From assembly GCF_051014445.1 (NCBI RefSeq), contig NW_027488367.1, positions 23,359,501-23,423,500 on the forward strand: a stretch of 64,000 nucleotides of DNA, written 5' to 3'. The translations under genes and the position numbers were made by a program. This document shows, piece by piece, positions 24,135-36,107 of the stretch (within the stretch, counting starts at the first letter, position 1; each line of letters opens with the position of its first letter). The stretch is from Colletes latitarsis. Taxonomy: Eukaryota > Arthropoda > Insecta > Hymenoptera > Colletidae. The notes beneath the pieces were generated by a model that ran no database searches, was not told where the DNA came from, and saw only the letters and a list, made by a program, of their open reading frames with translations.

Positions 24135-26225
24135 TGGCATAGGTCTGGGATTCGCCCTCATCAGGCTCATACTTTCGCGTTTTTCACATACTTGTTGAAC
24201 TGATCCTGGGCTTTTTCTGGTTTGGATCACGTAGTAATGTGGTACCACACTGAAACAGTCAATTAAACCTGGTTTCGATCAATATTTTAGAGAATAATTC
24301 ATGTTAGGTCTTGGTTAGGTCTGGGATTTGCTCTCATCAGGCTCATACTTTCGCAAACTTCACATACTCGTTTGACAGATCCTGTGTTATTTTCTGGTTT
24401 GGATCGCATAGTAATGTGGTACCACACTGAAACAGTCGATTAAACCAGATTTCGATCAATATTTTTGAGGATAACGCATATCAGGTCTGGGTTAGGCCTG
24501 GGATTTTCACTCATCAGACTCATACTTTCGCATTCTTCACATACTTGTTGAACGGATCCTGGGTTTTTTCTGGTTTGGATCACGTAGTAATGTGGGACCA
24601 CCCTGAAACAGTCAATTAAACCTGGTTTCGATCAATATATTAGAGAATAATTCATGTTAGGTCTAGGTTAGGTCTGGGATTTGCTCTCATCAGGCTCATT
24701 CTTTCGCATATTTCTCATACTTGATGGCTAGTTCCTGGGCTTTTTCTGGATTGCATCACGTAGTAATGAAGTACAACACTGAAACAGTCAATTATACCTG
24801 GTTTCCATCAATATCTTAGAGGACAACGCAAGTTAGGTCTGGGATAGGTCTGGGATTTGCCCACTTCAGGCTCATACTTTCGCGTTTTTCACATACTTGT
24901 TGAACAGATCCTGGGTTTTTTCTGGTTTGGATCACGTAGTAGTGTGGTACCACACTGAAACAGTCCATTAAACCAGGTTTGGATCAACATTTTAGAGGAT
25001 AACGCATGTTAGGTCTAGGTTAGGTCTGGGATTTGCTCTCATCAGGCTCATTCTTTCGCATATTTCTCATACTTGATGGCTAGATCCAGGCCTTTTTCTG
25101 GATTGCATCACGTAGTAATGAAGTACAACACTGAAACAGTCAATTAAACCTGGTTTCCATCAATATCTTAGCGGACAACGCAAGTTAGGTCTGGGATAGG
25201 TCTGGGATTTGCCCACATCAGGCTCATACTTTCGCGTTTTTCACATACTCGTTGAACAGATCCTGGGTTATTTTCTGGTTTGGATCGCATAGTAATGTGG
25301 TACCACACTGAAACAGTCGATTAAACCTGGTTTCGATCAATATTTTTGAGGATAACGCATGTTAGGTCTAGGTTAAGCCGGGGATTTTCACTCATCAGAC
25401 TCATACTTTCGCATTCTTCACATACTTGTTGAACGGATCCTGGGTTTTTTCTGGTTTGGATCACGTAGTAATGTGGGACCACACTGAAACAGTCAATTAA
25501 ACCTGGTTCCGATCAATATATTAGAGAATAATTCATGTTAGGTCTAGGTTAGGTCTGGGAGTTGCTCTCATCAGGCTCATACTTTCGCATATTTCTCACA
25601 CTTCATGGCTAGATCCTGGGCTGTTTCTGGATTGTATCACGTAGTAATGTGGTACCACGCTGAAACAGTCAATTAAACCTCGTTTCGATCAATATTTTAG
25701 AGGATAACGCAAGTTAGGTCTGGCATAGGTCTGGGATTCGCCCTCATCAGGCTCATACTTTCGCGTTTTTCACATACTTGTTGAACAGATCCTGGGTTTT
25801 TTTCAGCATTGGGTCACGTAGTAGTCTGGTACCACACTGAAACAGTCGATTAAACCTGGTTTCGATCATTATTTTTGAGGATATCGCATGTTAGGTCTAG
25901 GTTAGGCCTGGGATTTTCACTCATCAGACTCATACTTTCGCGTTTTTCACATACTTGTTGAACTGATCCTGGGCTTTTTCTGGTTTGGATCACGTAGTAA
26001 TGTGGTACCACACCGAAACAGTCAATTAAACCTGGTTTCGATCAATATTTTAGAGAATAATTCATGTTAGGTCTAGGTTAGGTCTGGGATTTGCTCTCAT
26101 CAGGCTCATACTTTCGCACACTTCACATACTCGTTTGACAGATCCTGCGTTATTTTCTGGTTTGGATCGCATAGTAATGTGGTACCACACTGAAACAGTC
26201 GATTAAACCAGGTTTCGATCAATAT
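24135..26225 (+). repeat. Rearranged partial copy of the start of block A
   Basis: From 24135 the array resumes with sequence matching block A from about 1258, at an offset of 22,877 bp. Shared markers include the rare ATATCAGGTC (near 24479 and 1601). The offset then falls to 22,348 by 25049 and to 21,996 by 25357, so three and then two monomers are missing relative to A. From about 25670 it matches the region around the retroposon of copy 1 but without the retroposon, and by 26226 block B begins. The segment is about 2.1 kb and has no gene. Confidence 0.8.
25713..25724 (+). other. Candidate unoccupied retroposon target
   Basis: GTTAGGTCTGGC occurs once here and runs straight into ATAGGTCTGGG with no insertion. 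Upstream, the private CCTCGTTTCG at 25678 matches the upstream flank of all four retroposon copies. Downstream, the private ACACCGAAAC at 26011 matches their downstream flank. The distance between those markers equals that at copy 1 minus the 252 bp insertion plus one extra monomer (177 bp). Confidence 0.72.
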
Positions 26226-29225
26226 TTTTGAGGATAACGCATGTTAGGTCTAGGTTAGGCCTGGGATTTTCACTCGTCAGACTCATACTTTCGCATTCTT
26301 CACATACTTGTTGAACGGACCTGGGTTTTTTCTGGTTTGGATTACGTAGTAATGTGGGACCACACTGAAACAGTCAATTAAACCTGGTTTCGATCAATAT
26401 ATTAGAGAATAATTCATGTTAGGTCTAGGTTAGGTCTGGGATTTGCTCTCATCAGGCTCATTCTTTCGCATATTTCTCATACTTGATGGCTAGATCCTGG
26501 GCTTTTTCTGGATTGCATCACGTAGTAATGAAGTACAACACTGAAACAGTCAATTAAACCTGGTTTCCATCAATATCTTAGAGGACAACGCAAATTAGGT
26601 CTGGGATAGGTCTGGGATTTGCCCACATCAGGCTCATACTTTCGCGTTTTTCACATACTTGTTGAACAGATCCTGGGTTTTTTCTGGTTTGGATCACGTA
26701 GTAGTGTGGTACCACACTGAAACAGTCCATGAAACCTGGTTTGGATCAACATTTTAGAGGATAACGCATGTTAGGTCTAGGTTAGGTCTGGGATTTTCAC
26801 ACATCAGACTCATACTTTCGCATTCTTCACATACTTGTTGAACGGATCCTGGGTTTTTTCTGGTTTGGATCACGTAGTAATGTGGGACCACACTGAAACA
26901 ATCAATTAAACCTGGTCTTGATAAATATTTTAGAGGATAACGCATGTTAGGTCTGGGATAGGTCTGGGATTTGCCCTCATCAGACTCATACTTTCGCACA
27001 CTTCACATACTCGTTGAACTGATCCTGGGTTATTTTCTGGTTTGGATCACGTAGTAATGTGGGACCACACTGAAACAGTCAATTAAACCTGGTTCCGATC
27101 AATATATTAGAGAATAATTCATGTTAGGTCTAGGTTAGGTCTGGGAGTTGCTCTCATCAGGCTCATACTTTCGCATATTTCTCACACTTCATGGCTAGAT
27201 CCTGGGCTGTTTCTGGATTGTATCACGTAGTAATGTGGTACCACGCTGAGACAGTCAATTAAACCTGGTTTCGATCAATATTTTAGAGGATAACGCATGT
27301 TAGGTTTGGGTTAGGTCTAGGAATTGCCCTCATCAGGCTCATACTTTCGCATATTTCTCATACTTCATGGCTAGATCCTGGGCTGTTTATGGATTGTATC
27401 ACATAGTAATGTGGTACCACGCTGAAACAGTCGATTAAACCTGGTTTCGATCAATATTTTAGAGGATAACGCAAGTTAGGTCTGGCATAGGTCTGGGATT
27501 CGCCCTCATCAGGCTCATACTTTCGCGTTTTTCACATACTTGTTGAACTGATCCTGGGCTTTTTCTGGTTTGGATCACGTAGTAATGTGGTACCACACTG
27601 AAACAGTCAATTAAACCTGGTTTCGATCAATATTTTAGAGAATAATTCATGTTAGGTCTTGGTTAGGTCTGGGATTTGCTCTCATCAGGCTCATACTTTC
27701 GCACACTTCACATACTCGTTTGACAGATCCTGTGTTATTTTCTGGTTTGGATCGCATAGTAATGTGGTACCACACTGAAACAGTCGATTAAACCAGATTT
27801 CGATCAATATTTTTGAGGATAACGCATATCAGGTCTAGGTTAGGCCTGGGATTTTCACTCATCAGACTCATACTTTCGCATTCTTCACATACTTGTTGAA
27901 CGGATCCTGGGTTTTTTCTGGTTTGGATCACGTAGTAATGTTGGACCACCCTGAAACAGTCAATTAAACCTGGTTTCGATCAATATATTAGAGAATAATT
28001 CATGTTAGGTCTAGGTTAGGTCTGGGATTTGCTCTCATCAGGCTCATTCTTTCGCATATTTCTCATACTTGATGGCTAGATCCTGGGCTTTTTCTGGATT
28101 GCATCACGTAGTAATGAAGTACAACACTGAAACAGTCAATTATACCTGGTTTCCATCAATATCTTAGAGGACAACGCAAGTTAGGTCTGGGATAGGTCTG
28201 GGATTTGCCCACTTCAGGCTCATACTTTCGCGTTTTTCACATACTTGTTGAACAGATCCTGGGTTTTTTCTGGTTTGGATCACGTAGTAGTGTGGTACCA
28301 CACTGAAACAGTCCATTAAACCAGGTTTGGATCAACATTTTAGAGGATAACGCATGTTAGGACTAGGTTAGGTCTGGGATTTTCACTCATCAGACTCATA
28401 CTTTCGCGTTTTTCACATACTTGTTGAACAGATCCTGGGTTTTTTCTGGTTTGGATCACGTAGTAGTGTGGTACCACACTGAAACAGTCCATTAAACCTG
28501 GTTTGGATCAACATTTTAGAGGATAACGCATGTTAGGTCTAGGTTAGGTCTGGGATTTCCACTCATCAGACTCATACTTTCGCATTCTTCACATACTTGT
28601 TGAACGTATCCTGGGTTTTTTCTGGTTTGGATCACGTAGTAATGTGGGACCACACTGAAACAATCAATTAAACCTGGTCTTGATAAATATTTTAGAGGAT
28701 AACGCATGTTAGGTCTGGGATAGGTCTGGGATTTGCCCTCATCAGACTCATACTTTCGCACACTTCACATACTCGTTGAACAGATCCTGGGTTATTTTCT
28801 GGTTTGGATCCCATAGTAATGTGGTACCACACTGAAACAGTCGATTAAACCAGGTTTCGATCAATATTTTTGAGGATAACGCATGTTAGGTCTAGGTTAG
28901 GCCTGGGATTTTCACTCATCAGACTCATTCTTTCGCATATTTCTCATACTTGATGGCTAGATCCTGGCCTTTTTCTGGATTGCATCACGTAGTAATGAAG
29001 TACAACACTGAAACAGTCAATTAAACCTGGATTCCATCAATATCTTAGAGGACAACGCAAGTTAGGTCTGGGATAGGTCAGGGATTTGCCCACATCAGGC
29101 TCATACTTTCGCGTTTTTCACATACTCGTTGAACAGCTCCTGGGTTATTTTCTGGTTTGGATTGCATAGTAATGTGGTACCACACTGAAACGGTCGATTA
29201 AACCAGGTTTCGATCAATATTTTTG

Positions 29226-29577
29226 AGGATAACGCATGTTAGGTCTGGGTTAGGTCTAGGATTTGCCCTCGTCAGGCTCATACTTTCGCATATTTCTCAT
29301 TCTTCATGGCTAGATCCTGGGCTATTTCTGGATTGTATCACGTAGTAATGTGGTACCACACAGAAACAGTCAATTAAACCTGGTTTCGATCAATATTTTA
29401 GAGGATAACGCAAGTTAGGTCTGGGATAGGCCTGGGATTATCACTCATCAGACTCATACTTTCGCATTCTTCTCATACTTGTTGAACGGATCCTGGGTTT
29501 TTTCTGGATTGGGTCACGTAGTAGTGTGGTACCACACTGAAACAGTCGATTAAACCTGGTTTCGATCAATATTTTTG
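29226..29577 (+). repeat. Two-monomer insertion in block B relative to A
   Basis: The first monomer nearly repeats the one starting at 29578, including CCTCGTCAGG and CACACAGAAAC. The second carries GGATTATCACTCATC and CTGGATTGGGTCACG, variants otherwise found near 6105-6190 and 33035-33115. The 352 bp step raises the A-B offset from 26,225 to 26,577, so the insert looks chimeric and not a simple duplication of its neighbour. Confidence 0.8.
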
Positions 29578-30305
29578 AGGATAACGCATGTTAGGTCTGG
29601 GTTAGGTCTAGGATTTGCCCTCGTCAGGCTCATACTTTCGCATGTTTCTCATTCTTCATGGCTAGATCCTGGGCTATTTCTGGATTGTATCACGTAGTAA
29701 TGTGGTACCACACAGAAACAGTCAATTAAACCTGGTTTCGATCAATATTTTAGAGGATAACGCAAGTTAGGTCTGGGATAGGTCTGGGATTTTCCCTCAT
29801 CAGGCTCATACTTTCACGTTTTTCACATACTTGTTGAACAGATCCTGGGTTTTTTCTGGATTGGGTCACGTAGTAGTGTGGTACCACACTGAAACATTCG
29901 ATTAAACCTGGTTTCGATCAATATTTTTGAGGATAACGCATGTTAGGTCTAGGTTAAGCCGGGGATTTTCACTCATCAGACTCATACTTTCGCATTCTTC
30001 ACATACTTGTTGAACGGATCCTGGGTTTTTTCTGGTTTGGATCACGTAGTAATGTGGGACCACACTGAAACAGTCAATTAAACCTGGTTTCGATCAACAT
30101 ATTAGAGAATAATTCATGTTAGGTCTAGGTTAGGTCTGGGAGTTGCTCTCATCAGGCTCATACTTTCGCATATTTCTCATACTTCATGGCTAGATCCTGG
30201 GCTGTTTCTGGATTGTATCACGTAGTAATGTGGTACCACGCTGAAACAGTCAATTAAACCTCGTTTCGATCAATATTTTAGAGGATAACGCAAGTTAGGT
30301 CTGGC

Positions 30306-30545
30306 GTTCCCCGGGGGATGGGCGCGAAAGCGCGGGCACGGGGAGGATACCGGAAGAATGCTTCGAGCGATTCCCGGTATCCTCCCAAAGCGTGCCGAAT
30401 GGTCACCGTGGGGTTTTTAGTGGGTAGGTCCCGCGCCTGTCGTTGTACGGGCGCGGGGAATCCCACACACCCCTCTCACCTCTCCCCAAGGAGGTGGGAG
30501 GGAGTCTTTCGAAGATTTTCCCCACGACAAAAAAAAAGAAAAAAA
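30306..30545 (+). mobile_element. Poly(A) retroposon copy 3 (counterpart of copy 1)
   Basis: It is 240 bp with the A9-G-A7 tail and CTTTCGAAG, matching copy 1, and target-site duplications at 30294-30305 and 30546-30557. It lies at the block B position corresponding to copy 1 and so was copied with the long block. Confidence 0.9.
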
Positions 30546-31054
30546 GTTAGGTCTGGCATAGGTCTGGGATTCGCCCTCATCAGGCTCATACTTTCGCGTT
30601 TTTCACATACTTGTTGAACTGATCCTGGGCTTTTTCTGGTTTGGATCACGTAGTAATGTGGTACCACACCGAAACAGTCAATTAAACCTGGTTTCGATCA
30701 ATATTTTAGAGAATAATTCATGTTAGGTCTAGGTTAGGTCTGGGATTTGCTCTCATCAGGCTCATACTTTCGCACACTTCACATACTCGTTTGACAGATC
30801 CTGTGTTATTTTCTGGTTTGGATCGCATAGTAATGTGGTACCACACTGAAACAGTCGATTAAACCAGGTTTCGATCAATATTTTTGAGGATAACGCATGT
30901 TAGGTCTAGGTTAGGCCGGGGATTTTCACTCATCAGAGTCATACTTTCGCATTCTTCACATACTTGTTGAACGGACCTGGGTTTTTTCTGGTTTGGATCA
31001 CGTAGTAATGTGGGACCACACTGAAACAGTCAATTAAACCTGGTTTCGATCAAT

Positions 31055-31406
31055 ATTTTAGAGGATAACGCATGTTAGGTTTGGGTTAGGTCTAGGATTT
31101 GCCCTCATCAGGCTCATACTTTCGCATATTTCTCATACTTCATGGCTAGATCCTGGGCTGTTTATGGATTGTATCACATAGTAATGTGGTACCACGCTGA
31201 AACAGTCGATTAAACCTGGTTTCGATCAATATTTTAGAGGATAACGCAAGTTAGGTCTGGCATAGGTCTGGGATTCGCCCTCATCAGGCTCATACTTTCG
31301 CGTTTTTCACATACTTGTTGAACAGATCCTGGGTTTTTTCTGGTTTGGATCACGTAGTAGTGTGGTACCACACTGAAACAGTCCATTAAACCAGGTTTGG
31401 ATCAAT
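31055..31406 (+). repeat. Two-monomer insertion in block B relative to A
   Basis: The inserted 352 bp carries TTAGGTTTGGGTTAGG and CTGTTTATGG, the same variants that recur at about 31783-31870 in B and 4852-4943 in A. It therefore appears to be a copy of a nearby monomer pair placed four monomers upstream. The offset steps from 26,577 to 26,929. Confidence 0.8.
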
Positions 31407-33552
31407 ATTTTAGAGAATAATTCATGTTAGGTCTAGGTTAGGTCTGGGATTTGCTCTCATCAGGCTCATACTTTCGCACACTTCACATACTCGTTGAACT
31501 GATCCTGGGTTATTTTCTGGTTTGGATCACGTAGTAATGTGGGACCACACTGAAACAGTCAATTAAACCTGGTTCCGATCAATATATTAGAGAATAATTC
31601 ATGTTAGGTCTAGGTTAGGTCTGGGAGTTGCTCTCATCAGGCTCATACTTTCGCATATTTCTCACACTTCATGGCTAGATCCTGGGCTGTTTCTGGATTG
31701 TATCACGTAGTAATGTGGTACCACGCTGAGACAGTCAATTAAACCTGGTTTCGATCAATATTTTAGAGGATAACGCATGTTAGGTTTGGGTTAGGTCTAG
31801 GATTTGCCCTCATCAGGCTCATACTTTCGCATATTTCTCATACTTCATGGCTAGATCCTGGGCTGTTTATGGATTGTATCACATAGTAATGTGGTACCAC
31901 GCTGAAACAGTCGATTAAACCTGGTTTCGATCAATATTTTAGAGGATAACGCAAGTTAGGTCTGGCATAGGTCTGGGATTCGCCCTCATCAGGCTCATAC
32001 TTTCGCGTTTTTCACATACTTGTTGAACAGATCCTGGGTTTTTTCTGGTTTGGATCACGTAGTAGTGTGGTACCACACTGAAACAGTCCATTAAACCAGG
32101 TTTGGATCAACATTTTAGAGGATAACGCATGTTAGGTCTAGGTTAGGTCTGGGATTTTCACTCATCAGACTCATACTTTCGCGTTTTTCACATACTTGTT
32201 GAACAGATCCTGGGTTTTTTCTGGTTTGGATCACGTAGTAGTGTGGTACCACACTGAAACAGTCCATTAAACCTGGTTTGGATCAACATTTTAGAGGATA
32301 ACGCATGTTAGGTCTAGGTTAGGACTGGGATTTCCACTCATCAGACTCATACTTTCGCATTCTTCACATACTTGTTGAACGTATCCTGGGTTTTTTCTGG
32401 TTTGGATCACGTAGTAATGTGGGACCACACTGAAACAATCAATTAAACCTGGTCTTGATAAATATTTTAGAGGATAACGCATGTTAGGTCTGGGATAGGT
32501 CTGGGATTTGCCCTCATCAGACTCATACTTTCGCACACTTCACATACTCGTTGAACAGATCCTGGGTTATTTTCTGGTTTGGATCCCATAGTAATGTGGT
32601 ACCACACTGAAACAGTCGATTAAACCAGGTTTCGATCAATATTTTTGAGGATAACGCATGTTAGGTCTAGGTTAGGCCTGGGATTTTCACTCATCAGACT
32701 CATTCTTTCGCATATTTCTCATACTTGATGGCTAGATCCTGGCCTTTTTCTGGATTGCATCACGTAGTAATGAAGTACAACACTGAAACAGTCAATTAAA
32801 CCTGGATTCCATCAATATCTTAGAGGACAACGCAAGTTAGGTCTGGGATAGGTCAGGGATTTGCCCACATCAGGCTCATACTTTCGCGTTTTTCACATAC
32901 TCGTTGAACAGCTCCTGGGTTATTTTCTGGTTTGGATTGCATAGTAATGTGGTACCACACTGAAACGGTCGATTAAACCAGGTTTCGATCAATATTTTTG
33001 AGGATAACGCATGTTAGGTCTAGGTTAGGCCTGGGATTATCACTCATCAGACTCATACTTTCGCATTCTTCTCATACTTGTTGAACGGATCCTGGGTTTT
33101 TTCTGGATTGGGTCACGTAGTAGTGTGGTACCACACTGAAACAGTCGATTAAACCTGGTTTCGATCAATATTTTTGAGGATAACGCATGTTAGGTCTAGG
33201 TTAGGCCTGGGATTATCACTCATCAGACTCATACTTTCGCATTCTTCTCATACTTGTTGAACGGATCCTGGGTTTTTTCTGGTTTGGATCACGTAGTAAT
33301 GTGGGACCACACTGAAACAGTCAATTAAACCTGGTTTCGATCAATATATTAGAGAATAATTCATGTTAGGTCTAGGTTAGGTCTGGGAGTTGCTCTCATC
33401 AGGCTCATACTTTCGCATATTTCTCATACTTCATGGCTAGATCCTGGGCTGTTTCTGGATTGTATCACGTAGTAATGTGGTACCACGCTGAAACAGTCAA
33501 TTAAACCTCGTTTCGATCAATATTTTAGAGGATAACGCAAGTTAGGTCTGGC

Positions 33553-33792
33553 GTTCCCCGGGGGATGGGCGCGAAAGCGCGGGCACGGGGAGGATACCGG
33601 AAGAATGCTTCGAGCGATTCCCGGTATCCTCCCAAAGCGTGCCGAATGGTCACCGTGGGGTTTTTAGTGGGTAGGTCCCGCGCCTGTCGTTGTACGGGCG
33701 CGGGGAATCCCACACACCCCTCTCACCTCTCCCCAAGGAGGTGGGAGGGAGTCTTTCGAAGATTTTCCCCACGACAAAAAAAAAAAAAAAAA
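33553..33792 (+). mobile_element. Poly(A) retroposon copy 4 (counterpart of copy 2)
   Basis: It is 240 bp with a pure A17 tail like copy 2, and shares with copy 2 the downstream ACTTTCTCGTTTTTC variant. It keeps CTTTCGAAG like copies 1 and 3, so the G at 6827 is private to copy 2. Target-site duplications are at 33541-33552 and 33793-33804. Its spacing to copy 3 is 3,247 bp, which is 17 monomers plus one insertion. Confidence 0.9.
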
Positions 33793-34345
33793 GTTAGGTC
33801 TGGCATAGGTCTGGGATTCGCCCTCATCAGGCTCATACTTTCTCGTTTTTCACATACTTGTTGAACTGATCCTGGGCTTTTTCTGGTTTGGATCACGTAG
33901 TAATGTGGTACCACACCGAAACAGTCAATTAAACCTGGTTTCGATCAATATTTTAGAGAATAATTCATGTTAGGTCTAGGTTAGGTCTGGGATTTGCTCT
34001 CATCAGGCTCATACTATCGCACACTTCACATACTCGTTTGACAGATCCTGTGTTATTTTCTGGTTTGGATCGCATAGTAATGTGGTACCACACTGAAACA
34101 GTCGATTAAACCAGGTTTCGATCAATATTTTTGAGGATAACGCATGTTAGGTCTAGGTTAGGCCTGGGGTTTTCACTCATCAGAGTCATACTTTCGCATT
34201 CTTCACATACTTGTTGAACGGACCTGGGTTTTTTCTGGTTTGGATCACGTAGTAATGTGGGACCACACTGAAACAGTCAATTAAACCTGGTTTCGATCAA
34301 TATATTAGAGAATAATTCATGTTAGGTCTAGGTTAGGTCTGGGAT

Positions 34346-36107
34346 TTGCTCTCATCAGGCTCATTCTTTCGCATATTTCTCATACTTGTTGAAGGGATCC
34401 TGGGCTTTTTCTGGATTGCATCACGTAGTAATGAAGTACAACACTGAAACAGTCAATTAAACCTGGTTTCCATCAATATCTTAGAGGACAACGCAAGTTA
34501 GGTCTGGGATAGGTCTGGGATTTGCCCACATCAGGCTCATACTTTCGCGTTTTTCACATACTTGTTGAACAGATCCTGGGTTTTTTCTGGTTTGGATCAC
34601 GTAGTAATGTGGGACCACACTGAAACAATCAATTAAACCTGGTCTTGATAAATATTTTAGAGGATAACGCATGTTAGGTCTGGGATAGGTCTGGGATTTG
34701 CCCTCATCAGACTCATACTTTCGCACACTTCACATACTCGTTGAACAGATCCTGGGTTATTTTCTGGTTTGGATCACATAGTAATGTGGTACCACACTGA
34801 AACAGTCGATTAAACCAGGTTTCGATCAATATTTTTGAGGACAACGCATGTTAGGTCTAGGTTAGGCCTGGGATTTTCACTCATCAGACTCATACATTCG
34901 CATTCTTCTCATACTTGTTGAACGGATCCTGGGTTTTTGCTGGTTTGGATCACGTAGTAATGTGGGACCACACAGAAACAATCAATTAAACCAGGTCTTG
35001 ATAAATATTTTAGAGGATAACGCATGTTAGGTCTGGGATAGGTCTGGGATTTTCACTCATCAGACTCATACTTTCGCATTCTTCTCAGACTTGTTGAACG
35101 GATCCAGGGTTTTTTCTAGTTTGGATCACGTAGTAATGTGGTACCACACTGAAACAGTCAATTAAACCTGGTTTTGATCAATATTTTAGAGAATAATTCA
35201 TGTTAGGTCTAGGTTAGGTCTGGGATTTGCTCTCATCAGGCTCATTCTTTCGCATATTTCTCATACTTGATGGCTAGATCCTGGGCTTTTTCTGGATTGC
35301 ATCACGTAGTAATGAAGTACAACACTGAAACAGTCAATTAAACCTGGTTTCCATCAATATCTTAGAGGACAACGCAAGTTAGGTCTGGGATAGGTCTGGG
35401 ATTTGCCCACATCAGACTCATACTTTCGCGTTTTTCACATACTTGTTGAACAGATCCTGGGTTTTTTCTGGTTTGGATCACGTAGTAATGTGGGACCACA
35501 CTGAAACAATCAATTAAACCTGGTCTTGATAAATATTTTAGAGGATAACGCATGTTAGGTCTGGGATAGGTCTGGGATTTGCCCTCATCAGACTCATACT
35601 TTCGCACACTTCACATACTCGTTGAACAGATCCTGGGTTATTTTCTGGTTTGGATCACATAGTAATGTGGTACCACACTGAAACAGTCGATTAAACCAGG
35701 TTTCGATCAATATTTTTGAGGACAACGCATGTTAGGTCTAGGTTAGGCCTGGGATTTTCACTCATCAGACTCATACATTCGCATTCTTCTCATACTTGTT
35801 GAACGGATCCTGGGTTTTTGCTGGTTTGGATCACGTAGTAATGTGGGACCACACAGAAACAATCAATTAAACCAGGTCTTGATAAATATTTTAGAGGATA
35901 ACGCATGTTAGGTCTGGGATAGGTCTGGGATTTTCACTCATCAGACTCATACTTTCGCATTCTTCTCAGACTTGTTGAACGGATCCAGGGTTTTTTCTAG
36001 TTTGGATCACGTAGTAATGTGGTACCACACTGAAACAGTCAATTAAACCTGGTTTTGATCAATATTTTAGAGAATAATTCATGTTAGGTCTAGGTTAGGT
36101 CTGGGAT
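34346..36107 (+). repeat. Five-monomer (881 bp) tandem duplication, block B copy
   Basis: It is the counterpart of 7417-9178 at offset 26,929, with the same private variants in both halves and the same left-end difference (GTTGAAGGGATCC in the first half only). Confidence 0.86.
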
